NCBI RefSeq assembly: GCF_002021565.1
Contig: NZ_MSZX01000019.1
Span: 27-64,026 of the forward strand
Direction of reading: 5' to 3'
Length of the DNA stretch: 64,000 bases
Source: Paenibacillus selenitireducens
GTDB lineage: Bacteria > Bacillota > Bacilli > Paenibacillales > Paenibacillaceae
The translations under genes were made by a program, and so were the position numbers. Below the pieces are notes generated by a model, which was not told the DNA's origin, did not search any database, and saw only the letters and a program-made list of their open reading frames with translations. Positions 26,432 to 34,352 of the stretch are shown one piece after another; the first letter of the stretch is position 1, and each line of letters starts with the position of its first letter.

Positions 26432-27262
26432 ATGAATAAAAATACGAGAGCAGAAATTGTTGCAAAATTTAGAGAAGAAGTTGCCAATGGAAAGATTCTG
26501 TTGGGCGTAGGAGCGGGTACGGGGATTACGGCGAAAAGCAGTGAAGCGGGCGGAGCGGATATGCTAATCGTTTATAACTCTGGAAGATATAGAATGGCAG
26601 GTCGTGGATCATTGGCAGGGCTGCTATCTTATGGAGATGCCAATCAAATTGTCGTCGAGATGGGTTCTGAAGTATTGCCTGTTGTGAAAAATACACCTGT
26701 ATTAGCAGGCGTATGCGGAACGGATCCTTTCAGAGTCATGGAGGTATATCTCAAACAACTCAAGGAACAAGGATTTAGCGGCGTTCAAAACTTCCCAACC
26801 GTAGGTTTGATTGATGGCGTGTTCAGACAAAACTTGGAAGAAACGGGGATGGGATACGATTTAGAAGTAGAAATGATTCGAACAGCGCATGAATTGGACA
26901 TGCTTACTACGCCATATGTATTTGACCCTGAGCAAGCCAAAGCCATGGCCGCTGCAGGAGCAGATATCCTCGTAGCCCATATGGGCTTGACGACCAAAGG
27001 TACGATTGGAGCCAAAACAGCGCTTACCTTAGATGATTGTGTAGAAAAGATTGAAGCGATTATTAAAGCAGGGAAAGCAGTTAATCCAGATATTATGGTC
27101 ATCTGTCACGGCGGCCCGATTGCAGAACCGGAAGATGCGGCGTACGTCATAGCAAGAACTGAAGGAATCGATGGATTCTTTGGTGCATCCAGTATTGAAC
27201 GATTCGCTGCTGAGAAGGGTATTAAAGATCAGACCGTGTTATTTAAAACCATTACAAAATAA
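26432..27262 (+). CDS. phosphoenolpyruvate hydrolase family TIM-barrel protein
   Basis: The 276-residue single-domain barrel shows [51 protein letters not shown] and [16 protein letters not shown]. The family resembles phosphoenolpyruvate mutase-type enzymes by name, but the true substrate is uncertain. It forms an operon with the Tm-1-like gene, and the two correspond to the two halves of plant Tm-1. A paralogous copy is fused to AraC just upstream. The ATG at 26432 has TTGGAGGAG before it. Confidence 0.88.
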   Translation: MNKNTRAEIVAKFREEVANGKILLGVGAGTGITAKSSEAGGADMLIVYNSGRYRMAGRGSLAGLLSYGDANQIVVEMGSEVLPVVKNTPVLAGVCGTDPFRVMEVYLKQLKEQGFSGVQNFPTVGLIDGVFRQNLEETGMGYDLEVEMIRTAHELDMLTTPYVFDPEQAKAMAAAGADILVAHMGLTTKGTIGAKTALTLDDCVEKIEAIIKAGKAVNPDIMVICHGGPIAEPEDAAYVIARTEGIDGFFGASSIERFAAEKGIKDQTVLFKTITK

Positions 27263-27284
27263 AAGGTTGCAAACGTACGAAAAA

Positions 27285-27304
27285 CAGCTCTCCTAAGAGA
27301 GCTG
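27285..27304 (+). terminator. hairpin after Tm-1-like operon
   Basis: CAGCTCTC and GAGAGCTG form an 8-bp stem. No T-run follows, but a second hairpin lies at 27328. Confidence 0.45.
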
Positions 27305-27327
27305 CCCCATAGATATTGTAAAGAAAA

Positions 27328-27350
27328 AGGCGTAGCCTATGGCTGCGCCT
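27328..27350 (+). other. second 3' hairpin
   Basis: AGGCGTAGCC and GGCTGCGCCT pair around a three-base loop. It resembles the AAGGCGTAGCC hairpin after the MATE gene at 23660. Confidence 0.4.
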
Positions 27351-27499
27351 CAAAGTGTCGAGAACGTCCAGAGGACTTTTCGGCGCTTTATTTTTTCGTG
27401 GACCCTCGTCTCGTAGAAGAAAAATCGATTTGAAAAAAGATCTGAGAGCCCAAGTTTTATTGTGGAAAATGGGCATTTCCATTCCCTTCGTTTGCTATG

Positions 27500-27695
27500 T
27501 TGGATAAATCCAATAACTTTAACGGATTTGCCTATATTTAAGCGTCTATAGTGTATATTCTCCAACATACAAGGATGAAAAACACACATAATCCTCCATT
27601 CGTGGCTCTTATCCTACATAAATCCAACATAGATGATAAACAAAGCTCATTCGGATATCCTATCTTGTATTCATCCAATATAGATGGTAAACCTT
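27500..27695. repeat. degenerate short repeats in intergenic DNA
   Basis: ATCCAATA or ATCCAACATA-like cores start at 27508, 27560, 27622 and 27673, spaced about 51-62 bases apart. The last two share ATCCAACATAGATGATAAAC with few changes. They fill much of the 435-base gap between the Tm-1-like operon and the DUF1232 gene. No gene was found in the gap. Confidence 0.4.
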
Positions 27696-27697
27696 AT

Positions 27698-28078
27698 TTA
27701 TTTGTTATCTCCATTCAAGAACGTCTCCGCTTTACCCCGGTGCTCGTCCGTGATCTGGCCGGAAATCGCCTTGATTCCTGCTACAATCACGGCTGCATCA
27801 TCCGTAAACCCAAGTCCGATCAACGCATCTGGAATCGCATCCAAGGGAGAGATGAAATAGGCCAGCGCACCAAAGGCGATACCTTTTGCCCATAAAGGGG
27901 TTTGGGCGTCTACTGCACAATAGTACATCGCAATTGCATCTTTGGTGAATGGGATTTTCCCAGCGAATTTTTTGGTTTTGGTCCAAAAGTTTTTTGTCAC
28001 TAGTTCTTCATTCTCTTTGCTATAGGGAAGTTCTTGTAATGTCAGCTCCGCGTTAAAGGGATTATGATCTTTCTTCAT
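27698..28078 (-). CDS. DUF1232 (YkvA-like) membrane protein
   Basis: The 126-residue protein contains the DUF1232 core with ALAYFISPLDAIPDALIGLGFTDDAAVI at about residues 71-98, forming one or two short membrane helices. Function is unknown; YkvA-like proteins occur widely as single genes. GGGAGGT lies before the ATG at 28078. It is monocistronic and faces the preceding operon. Confidence 0.85.
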   Translation of the reverse strand: MKKDHNPFNAELTLQELPYSKENEELVTKNFWTKTKKFAGKIPFTKDAIAMYYCAVDAQTPLWAKGIAFGALAYFISPLDAIPDALIGLGFTDDAAVIVAGIKAISGQITDEHRGKAETFLNGDNK

Positions 28079-28261
28079 ATTAGATTACCTCCCAATGCAT
28101 ACTTTAACTCAGTATAATTCTTTCTGTTCACTTAAACAAAGGGTTGTATTGGGAACGAAATGAAGCTGATCGTTATCCCCGACTCTCAAACGTCAAACTT
28201 CCAAGATTTCCGAAACAATCCAATGTATCAAGATTTCTTGACAGAGGAAGGACATTTCCGC

Positions 28262-28290
28262 TTGACAATAATGCATGAATCACATACATT
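28262..28290 (+). promoter_or_regulatory. probable sigma-A promoter of the ROK gene
   Basis: TTGACA at 28262 and TACATT at 28285 are separated by 17 bases. The start codon follows about 55 bases later. Confidence 0.55.
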
Positions 28291-28344
28291 ATACTCACTT
28301 AATAAAACACTTTTAAAAAGTATTTTACGAACGGGGTGCTTACG

Positions 28345-29370
28345 TTGAGAAGCATTGGCGGCAATGCGATTGTGATGAAAGAAGTCAATATCAATCTTGT
28401 CCGAAAGGCACTGAAAGCAGAAGGGGAAGCAACAAAACAACAAATTGCGAAGGCAACGGGTCTTAGCGCCGTTACGGTTGGAACCATATTACTGCAATTG
28501 CTGCAAACGTCTGAAGTGGAGGAAACGGAACTGTGTTCATCAGGAGGTGGAAGGCCTGCGCAGCGCTTTAAATATAACGGAGACTTTGCATTTGCGCTGA
28601 CTCTTTTTCCCTACGAGGCTGGAGGACATACGGTCATTCGCAGTACTGTTGTTAATCTTCTCGGCAATAGGATCTACGAGCGAACGGACGAGGTAGAGCA
28701 GGTGGATTTGGCATGTTTTGAGCGAATTATCGATGCGATGGTGGCTTCATATCCTGCGATCCGCGCGATTGGCTTTGGATTACCTGGAGCAGAATGGAAA
28801 GGGAAAATCGTGATTTCCGACTATAAAGCACTATTAGGTATTTCGATCGTGGATTACTTCAGGGAGCGATATGGAATGCCCGTCATTATGGAAAATGATG
28901 TGAACGCTGCCGTGGTCGGATATTGCGAAAGGAACCAGATTCGTTCAGATGCTGCCGTGGTATATCTCTATTTTCCTGATCGCTTTCCGCCAGGGGCGGG
29001 GATCTTCATCAACGGACAGCTGTTCAAGGGAAGACGAAACTTTGCAGGTGAAGTAGGGAATATCCCTTTAGGTATCCCATGGGGAGAGAAAGCCTTCATG
29101 TCTTCTGCGGTGCAGGTTGAGCAAGCCATTGTTCAATTGATTATATCCATTTGTGCTGTGATCAATCCAGATTGCGTCGTCATGCACGGCAGCTTCTTAG
29201 AACAGGCGAATGGAAGGAAAATCGCTGAACTGTGCAGCACAGAACTGCCGGAGAGCGCCATGCCTGAAGTTATCGTATCGGAGGATTTTACTACGGATTA
29301 TGTGGAGGGTTTGACCGCACAAACGTTAGCTACGCTCGAACCGAACATTGTATTATCTAGAAATGAATAA
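28345..29370 (+). CDS. ROK-family transcriptional regulator (NagC/XylR type)
   Basis: The 342-residue protein has an N-terminal winged helix (ATKQQIAKATGLSAVTVGTILLQLL) and a C-terminal ROK sugar-kinase-like domain (GFGLPG, MENDVNAAVVGY, AGEVGNIPLG). The zinc-binding CxCGxxGCxE segment of most ROK proteins is missing. It probably represses sugar genes and senses a sugar or sugar phosphate. The TTG at 28345 is preferred, with GGGGTG seven bases upstream; an ATG at 28375 is possible. The next gene, 14 bases on, is an MFS transporter that is likely cotranscribed. Confidence 0.78.
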   Translation: MRSIGGNAIVMKEVNINLVRKALKAEGEATKQQIAKATGLSAVTVGTILLQLLQTSEVEETELCSSGGGRPAQRFKYNGDFAFALTLFPYEAGGHTVIRSTVVNLLGNRIYERTDEVEQVDLACFERIIDAMVASYPAIRAIGFGLPGAEWKGKIVISDYKALLGISIVDYFRERYGMPVIMENDVNAAVVGYCERNQIRSDAAVVYLYFPDRFPPGAGIFINGQLFKGRRNFAGEVGNIPLGIPWGEKAFMSSAVQVEQAIVQLIISICAVINPDCVVMHGSFLEQANGRKIAELCSTELPESAMPEVIVSEDFTTDYVEGLTAQTLATLEPNIVLSRNE

Positions 29371-29384
29371 ATAAGGGGCTGGGC

Positions 29385-30614
29385 ATGTTGGCAACCATAT
29401 TTCTGATGATTATTTATTTATCTTTTATTAGCTTAGGGCTGCCTGATTCATTGCTTGGAGCTGCTTGGCCGGTTATGCAAGCAGATTTTGGAGCAGCCTT
29501 CGGTGTTGCGGGCGTGCTATCGATTATTATTGCAGCTGGAACGATCGTGTCGAGCTTGGCAAGCGGATTCGTGTTGAAGCGGCTCGGGACGGGGCAGATT
29601 ACGCTAATAAGCTGCTTGATGACAGCGGGCGCATTACTTGGATTTTATGCTGCACCTTCCATTGTATGGCTGATGGTTTTGGCATTGCCGCTTGGACTAG
29701 GCGCAGGTTCTGTCGATGCAGCGCTGAATCAATATGTTGCCATACATTATAAAGCACATCATATGAGCTGGCTGCATTGCTTCTGGGGTGTGGGAGCGAC
29801 AATGGGTCCGATTATTATGTCAGGATTTATTCGTCAAGATAATTTATGGCGGAGTGGGTATTTGACCGTTGCTTGTATACAATTTGGGCTTGTGATTTTG
29901 CTATTTGTTTCACTTCCATTGTGGAAACGAATGGAGAAAGTTCAGATTCCTGTTGAGGAAGAAAGACAGGGGCATCCAGAGCATTTGCAAGACACCCAGT
30001 CCGCCGTGCAGCCGATGCGAATGAAAGGCGTGAAGCTCACCTTAATGACATTTCTCTTCTATTGCGGTGCTGAAGCAACCGTGGGATTATGGGGGAGCAG
30101 CTTCTTGGTGAACGTGAAGGATTTATCAGCGGCCGTGGCTGCGCAATGGGTATCCATGTATTACGGCGGCATTACGGTGGGGCGATTAATCACGGGATTT
30201 GTGACTTTAAAAGTAAGCAATCGTGTCCTGATACGTAGTGGGCTGCTCATTGCGTTAGCTGGCGTATTGCTGCTACTCCTGCCATTACCGACTTTTTGCT
30301 CGCTGATCGGCTTTATGTTGGTTGGTTTAGGCTTCGCGCCTATCTATCCTTGCATGCTGCACGCAACCCCTGAGCGCTTTGGCAAAGAGCAGACGCAGAA
30401 GTTGATGGGCTATCAGATGGCGGTTGCTTACACGGGTACGACACTGCTGCCACCGATGCTTGGTTGGATTGCTGCGCAGACGACGGTTGCAATTTTACCG
30501 TTTTTCTTATCCATTTATATTGCGTTTATGCTATTTGGGTCTGAAAGCGTCAATCGGATTATGAAGCTGCGATCGGTTCGCACGATAACGGACTCAACCC
30601 AATTGAAAGCTTAA
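29385..30614 (+). CDS. MFS transporter, FucP-like
   Basis: The 409-residue protein has twelve helices. It begins FLMIIYLSFISLGLPDSLLGAAWP and has the loop VLKRLGTGQITLISC, as in sugar-type major facilitator proteins. Proton-linked uptake of a monosaccharide is the likely role but is not proven. It follows the ROK regulator closely, so the two form an autoregulated uptake unit. Confidence 0.82.
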   Translation: MLATIFLMIIYLSFISLGLPDSLLGAAWPVMQADFGAAFGVAGVLSIIIAAGTIVSSLASGFVLKRLGTGQITLISCLMTAGALLGFYAAPSIVWLMVLALPLGLGAGSVDAALNQYVAIHYKAHHMSWLHCFWGVGATMGPIIMSGFIRQDNLWRSGYLTVACIQFGLVILLFVSLPLWKRMEKVQIPVEEERQGHPEHLQDTQSAVQPMRMKGVKLTLMTFLFYCGAEATVGLWGSSFLVNVKDLSAAVAAQWVSMYYGGITVGRLITGFVTLKVSNRVLIRSGLLIALAGVLLLLLPLPTFCSLIGFMLVGLGFAPIYPCMLHATPERFGKEQTQKLMGYQMAVAYTGTTLLPPMLGWIAAQTTVAILPFFLSIYIAFMLFGSESVNRIMKLRSVRTITDSTQLKA

Positions 30615-30638
30615 ACATGCTCATCATGATGTATTAGT

Positions 30639-30677
30639 CTCTCATAAGTTCTCAGAACTTATGGGAGGCTTTATTTT
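30639..30677. terminator. intrinsic terminator
   Basis: CTCTCATAAGTTCT pairs with AGAACTTATGGGAG, followed by a T-rich stretch. It separates the MFS gene from the convergent LacI gene. Confidence 0.75.
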
Positions 30678-30703
30678 TTAAGGCATAAAAGATTTCCCTA
30701 AGA

Positions 30704-31654
30704 CTAAGTCGATGTTCTCTGAATCATTTGATAAGGTATTTTTATTTTTTGGTTTGATTTATGGATGATAAGATCACAGGCCTGTTCACCAACTTGGAAT
30801 AACTGATGATTCACAGAAGAAATCCCTAGACCAACGCCGATGGGTTGATTTTCTTGCCCGATAATGGCTAGATCATCCGGGACCTTAAGGCCCATGGACT
30901 GGGCATATAGGTACATTCCACCGGCGACTTCATCGCCATTTGCAAAAATAGCTGTAGGCCTGTTGGGCCGATTTAAAAACGTCTTCGCAGCGATCAATCC
31001 ATCATCTAGACAGGAACAACCTGTTACATAAACGTCTGATTGAAACGTTCCAAATACCTCTTTATAGGCAGCGATCAATTGCCGAGTACTCATGCTCTCC
31101 AATCCTCTTGCTGTCGTAAAAGTAACGTCTACATGTCCTTTATCTTTCAATAGCTGAAAAGCATCCACGTAAGAAGCGTACCTATCGATATAAGAACAGC
31201 CAATGGAAGGGTGGGGCGTAAATTCACAAGTTACTACGGATCCATATGCCGTGTACGGAAGGATCGCCTCCCAATCATTTGCTCTTGAAGCAATAATAAT
31301 GCCATCAAGCAGCTTGTTTTTTAATTTTGAAAGACATTCAAGTTCCTTTGCTTTATTGTACTGAGACGGAAGAACTGTAACCGTATAATCCTTCTCAACA
31401 GCCTTATGAAGAACTCCATTTAATATTTGATCAAAGCATTGGTTATTGTTATAGGGGATGATTAGACCAATCATCCTTGTCTCACCGCGGATTAAGTCGA
31501 TGGCGTTTTTGTTCGGCGTATAATTCATTTCGTCCATAATTTTGAGAACCGTTGCGCGTTTGTCATCCGAGACATATTTATGGTTGTTGAGAACTCTCGA
31601 AACGGTTGTCACCGATACACCGGCCATTTTAGCTATATCATGAATATTTGCCAT
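30704..31654 (-). CDS. LacI-family transcriptional regulator
   Basis: The 316-residue repressor has the LacI helix-turn-helix (IHDIAKMAGVSVTTVSRVLN) at residues 4-23 and a periplasmic-binding-protein-like effector domain (IGLIIPYNNNQCFDQILNG, AIFANGDEVAGGMYLYAQ). Its effector is probably a sugar. An operator-like palindrome overlaps its own promoter, suggesting autoregulation. It is transcribed alone: a terminator lies upstream of its promoter and the MFS gene converges on it. Its target may be that MFS gene or a distant one. Confidence 0.87.
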   Translation of the reverse strand: MANIHDIAKMAGVSVTTVSRVLNNHKYVSDDKRATVLKIMDEMNYTPNKNAIDLIRGETRMIGLIIPYNNNQCFDQILNGVLHKAVEKDYTVTVLPSQYNKAKELECLSKLKNKLLDGIIIASRANDWEAILPYTAYGSVVTCEFTPHPSIGCSYIDRYASYVDAFQLLKDKGHVDVTFTTARGLESMSTRQLIAAYKEVFGTFQSDVYVTGCSCLDDGLIAAKTFLNRPNRPTAIFANGDEVAGGMYLYAQSMGLKVPDDLAIIGQENQPIGVGLGISSVNHQLFQVGEQACDLIIHKSNQKIKIPYQMIQRTST

Positions 31655-31684
31655 AGAATTCCACTCCTATCCTCTATGTACAAC

Positions 31685-31712
31685 TTAATATGTGAAAAGG
31701 ATTTCATGTCAA
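31685..31712 (-). promoter_or_regulatory. probable promoter of the LacI gene
   Basis: On the minus strand TTGACA (31712-31707) and TATTAA (31690-31685) are separated by 16 bases, upstream of the ATG at 31654. Confidence 0.6.
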
Positions 31713-31727
31713 GTTTACGCGATAAAC
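31713..31727. promoter_or_regulatory. LacI-type operator candidate
   Basis: GTTTACGCGATAAAC has perfect GTTTA/TAAAC arms around a CG-containing centre, as in LacI-family sites. It abuts the -35 element of the LacI gene. Confidence 0.5.
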
Positions 31728-31752
31728 ATGTTAAGCAAAAGAAAAATGATTG

Positions 31753-31800
31753 AAGGGGCTATCTAAAAGTCAATGTAAGATGACTTTCGGATAGCCCCTT
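31753..31800 (-). terminator. intrinsic terminator of the alpha/beta hydrolase gene
   Basis: AAGGGGCTATC pairs with GATAGCCCCTT, extended by AAAGTCA/TGACTTT; on the minus strand it runs into a T-rich tract. Confidence 0.75.
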
Positions 31801-31824
31801 GAGGCTTACTTCAGTATGAAAGTA

Positions 31825-32676
31825 TTATTGTTCCGCTTGAATCCACTTGATTAGTTCGCTGTTGAAGGCTTGAGGTTCTTCAAACATAGGATTATGACCA
31901 CTGTACTCAAAGATCACTTTCCTCACATTCTCATAGGTGTCATCCACAGCATCCCAAAGGGAAACAGGCGCTACCAAATAATCATATCTGCCCAATCCAA
32001 TAAACACTGGTTTATTGAAGCCAGTCAGTGATTGGATAAGGTTCATCTCTCCGAATGCCTCTCCCCATAAATGATCGATAATGGGCATATTCGTATAGAC
32101 ACCTTCCCACATGTAAGCTGCATCAAATGTATAGTCGTAGAAACTTTGGGCTCCCATCCGAATACACATATGAACGAATCGCCGTTCAGGATCTTTTATG
32201 ATGTCGCTTTCTAACAGAGCCATATCCTTCGCCAACTGATTTTTTCTTTCCGGACTTGCTGTCTCATTAAAAAATGCAACACTTTGACGTTGTCTTTCCT
32301 CATGATTTGTAGGTGCTGAATTTAATAAAACAACTTTTTGCACATGGTCAGGATATTTCTTGGCATACGCTAATGCCATAAAAGCATGTCCCGAGTGTCC
32401 TAGTATGATGAAATCGGTTAGCCCAAGGGCCTGCCTTGCCAATTCTATATCATCTACGATGTTGTCCAATGTATAATCATCGGGTTCCAACGTTCGGGGG
32501 GGTCTCACAAATCCTCTATGATCAAGGAAAATAAACTGAAAGGTATGATATAAATCGTCTGAGAACAGGTGTGGATAATACACGCTGCTTCCAATCACCA
32601 ATATAGGTTTTCCGGTTCCCTTTACACAATAATTCAGCTTAAATCCATCACTATTTATACTTTGATAGGTATTCAT
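31825..32676 (-). CDS. alpha/beta hydrolase
   Basis: The 283-residue protein has the fold's nucleophile elbow ILGHSGHAFMALAYA (serine of GHSGH), an acid in GLGRYDYLVAP and the C-terminal histidine in YSGHNPMF. An HRGF oxyanion-region motif follows strand 4. The reaction cannot be told; esters, lactones or amides are possible. No signal peptide is present. It is monocistronic with a terminator downstream. Confidence 0.82.
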   Translation of the reverse strand: MNTYQSINSDGFKLNYCVKGTGKPILVIGSSVYYPHLFSDDLYHTFQFIFLDHRGFVRPPRTLEPDDYTLDNIVDDIELARQALGLTDFIILGHSGHAFMALAYAKKYPDHVQKVVLLNSAPTNHEERQRQSVAFFNETASPERKNQLAKDMALLESDIIKDPERRFVHMCIRMGAQSFYDYTFDAAYMWEGVYTNMPIIDHLWGEAFGEMNLIQSLTGFNKPVFIGLGRYDYLVAPVSLWDAVDDTYENVRKVIFEYSGHNPMFEEPQAFNSELIKWIQAEQ

Positions 32677-32814
32677 TTTTATAGTCCTCTTTTCTTTTTT
32701 TATGAGAAGAGCTACTCAGGAAGTAAAACTCCTCTTAACACCACTTCCTTTCTTTTTCTGATTCCATAATGTTTTCCATGGAACGTTCTAGCATTCCCAT
32801 CACCTCTATCCTTT

Positions 32815-33510
32815 TTAAGCCATCGCATCTAGCTCCAAAGGCAAAAAAGCATAATCTCCATTCCTCAAGATCTCACATGGACGAACGGGAATCGGATGTC
32901 TGAACAGGGGCCCATCGATGACGGTCGTATGGAACTCGCCACCTTCCCCACACGGGTCAATCCCGCGAGCTTCGAGCTCCTTCACAAATTCATGCGTTAA
33001 CGTACGCCCTAGATCGTCCTCCCGCATGCCTAGTGATAAATTGACAGTCACAAGGATCGTGACAAATCCTAGGTTGATGAACTCATCGACAGCTTCACGA
33101 TGATCCATCTCCCACAGAGGCATCCCAAGCTTTAAACCAGCATTTTTCGTAACCTTGTCATGCCAGCAACCATGAGCAGGCATATCCAAATCTCCCGTTA
33201 TTAACACTTCTGCGCCTTGATTTTTGGCATTATCCAAAAGACTCATATACACCTTTTCATAATCATCCCAACTTGCAGCCGCAGTATATACAGGCAAACC
33301 GATGGATTCAGCTTGAGCCCGTATAAGCTCCGGAGGCATGCCATGGGATCTGGAACGATTCCCTTCTTCCTCCAGCATGACGATCAGTCCAACCGCTTCG
33401 CCAACCTTCATTGCTTTATATAGAGCAAGGGTACTATCCTTGCCCCCGCTAAAAGATGCTATAAATTTATGCCCGTGAGCACCATGTTTCCACTTCGTAT
33501 GATCTTCCAT
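32815..33510 (-). CDS. Dph6-like ATP pyrophosphatase (adenine nucleotide alpha hydrolase superfamily)
   Basis: The 231-residue cytoplasmic protein has the PP-loop SGGKDSTLALYKAM (residues 20-33) and the Dph6/MJ0570 signatures GDLDMPAHGCWHDKV and GIDPCGEGGEFHTTV. In eukaryotes and archaea Dph6 adenylates diphthine to make diphthamide on elongation factor 2, but bacteria lack diphthamide, so the role here is unknown. In yeast the same domain is fused to RidA-like domains, and here a RidA gene lies just upstream on the same strand. A small inverted repeat and a terminator lie between them, so coexpression is not certain. Confidence 0.82.
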   Translation of the reverse strand: MEDHTKWKHGAHGHKFIASFSGGKDSTLALYKAMKVGEAVGLIVMLEEEGNRSRSHGMPPELIRAQAESIGLPVYTAAASWDDYEKVYMSLLDNAKNQGAEVLITGDLDMPAHGCWHDKVTKNAGLKLGMPLWEMDHREAVDEFINLGFVTILVTVNLSLGMREDDLGRTLTHEFVKELEARGIDPCGEGGEFHTTVIDGPLFRHPIPVRPCEILRNGDYAFLPLELDAMA

Positions 33511-33571
33511 TTCTATCGTTCCCCTTTACTTTTTTTGGCAATCCTTTTACGCTGGGAAAATATGTGTTATA

Positions 33572-33586
33572 TTAGGTGATACCTAA
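33572..33586. promoter_or_regulatory. inverted repeat upstream of Dph6-like gene
   Basis: TTAGGTGATACCTAA has perfect six-base arms around GAT. It lies 62 bases upstream of the start codon and could be an operator. Confidence 0.4.
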
Positions 33587-33659
33587 AAATCCCCCCCGAT
33601 CAACAGTCTTCGAACTCTACATAACACGAGCTCTTTTTGCTGTCTACCAGGAGGGGATT
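33586..33659 (-). terminator. long-loop terminator after RidA gene
   Basis: On the minus strand AATCCCCTCC can pair with GGGGGGGATT across about 55 bases and then runs into TTTTT. The large loop leaves room for an alternative fold, so attenuation is possible. Confidence 0.5.
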
Positions 33660-33690
33660 GTATCACATCGTCACTTCTTGGACTTTAATA

Positions 33691-34095
33691 TCAACCTGCG
33701 GCCCAAACATCCAATTCAATTTTTATTTCAGGCAACCCTAACCCTTTAACATAAGCAATGGTCATGGAAGGAGGAGTAGAACCGAATACATCATTCCAAA
33801 TTTCATAGAAATGATCCCAATCTATTTCCTCGGTGGCCCAAATGTTGATTTTGACGACATGATCAGGAGTTAAATGTTGAGAAGCAAGAATTTCAACAAT
33901 ATTGTTCATGGTATGGGTAACTTGTTGATTAAAATCTGTAGGGATATGATTGTTTTGATCTATACCGATCTGACCCGAAAACACATACCACTCTGCATTT
34001 CTACTTATTTTGGTTACATGACTATAGTTTCCAACAGGTTTTGCTATATTTTCTGGATTATATCTTTGAATGATAGGGTTATTTGAATTTTTCAT
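33691..34095 (-). CDS. RidA/YjgF/Rid family protein
   Basis: The 134-residue protein has the Rid fold motifs SGQIGIDQ, VTHTMNNIVEILASQHL, KINIWATE and SMTIAYVKGLGLPEIKIEL. Rid proteins hydrolyse reactive imines or enamines. The Arg that marks the classical RidA deaminase appears to be replaced near the end, so enzymatic activity is uncertain. The ATG at 34095 is chosen because AAGGAG precedes it. The Dph6-like gene follows on the same strand. Confidence 0.82.
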   Translation of the reverse strand: MKNSNNPIIQRYNPENIAKPVGNYSHVTKISRNAEWYVFSGQIGIDQNNHIPTDFNQQVTHTMNNIVEILASQHLTPDHVVKINIWATEEIDWDHFYEIWNDVFGSTPPSMTIAYVKGLGLPEIKIELDVWAAG

Positions 34096-34173
34096 CTGTA
34101 AAGTCTCCTTTAAATTTTCACTATTTTTTAATTTCACTCAAATTTTGACAAACGTATCCCGTCATCATCGATT

Positions 34174-34239
34174 CTAGAAAAAAACAGCAGTAGAGTACCC
34201 AATTCCAAAAGATAAAAATTTGATTGATTTCTTTTTCAT
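34174..34239 (-). CDS. possible 21-residue peptide
   Basis: An ATG at 34239 with GGAGGAAT upstream opens a short frame encoding a basic start (MKKKSIKF) and a hydrophobic rest, then a TAG. It could be a leader peptide, a small exported peptide or a gene remnant. It lies upstream of the RidA gene. There is no homology evidence. Confidence 0.25.
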   Translation of the reverse strand: MKKKSIKFLSFGIGYSTAVFF

Positions 34240-34352
34240 CAGGTATTCCTCCTTCATTTAAAGTAAACTTACTAATAGATATGATACTAGAATCATGACA
34301 TGAAAGCAAAATAACAAGATAGCTCAAAATATTTTTACAAGGGGGAAGTCAA

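Noticed and set aside
27500-27695. CRISPR-like array
   Set aside because: The repeated cores are too short, divergent and irregularly spaced, and no cas genes are present.
27551-27895. 114-codon plus-strand frame across intergenic repeats and DUF1232
   Set aside because: It is largely antisense to a clear DUF1232 gene and the rest lies in repeat DNA.
28160-28348. Open frame of 62 codons upstream of the ROK gene
   Set aside because: It overlaps the likely promoter at 28262-28290, lacks a convincing ribosome binding site and shows no family resemblance.
33586-33659. T-box or other known riboswitch before the Dph6-like gene
   Set aside because: No T-box sequence or other riboswitch core motif could be found; only a long-loop hairpin is visible.
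34121-34327. 68-codon minus-strand frame upstream of RidA
   Set aside because: No ribosome binding site and no recognisable domain; only the short peptide inside this region in another frame has an initiation signal.
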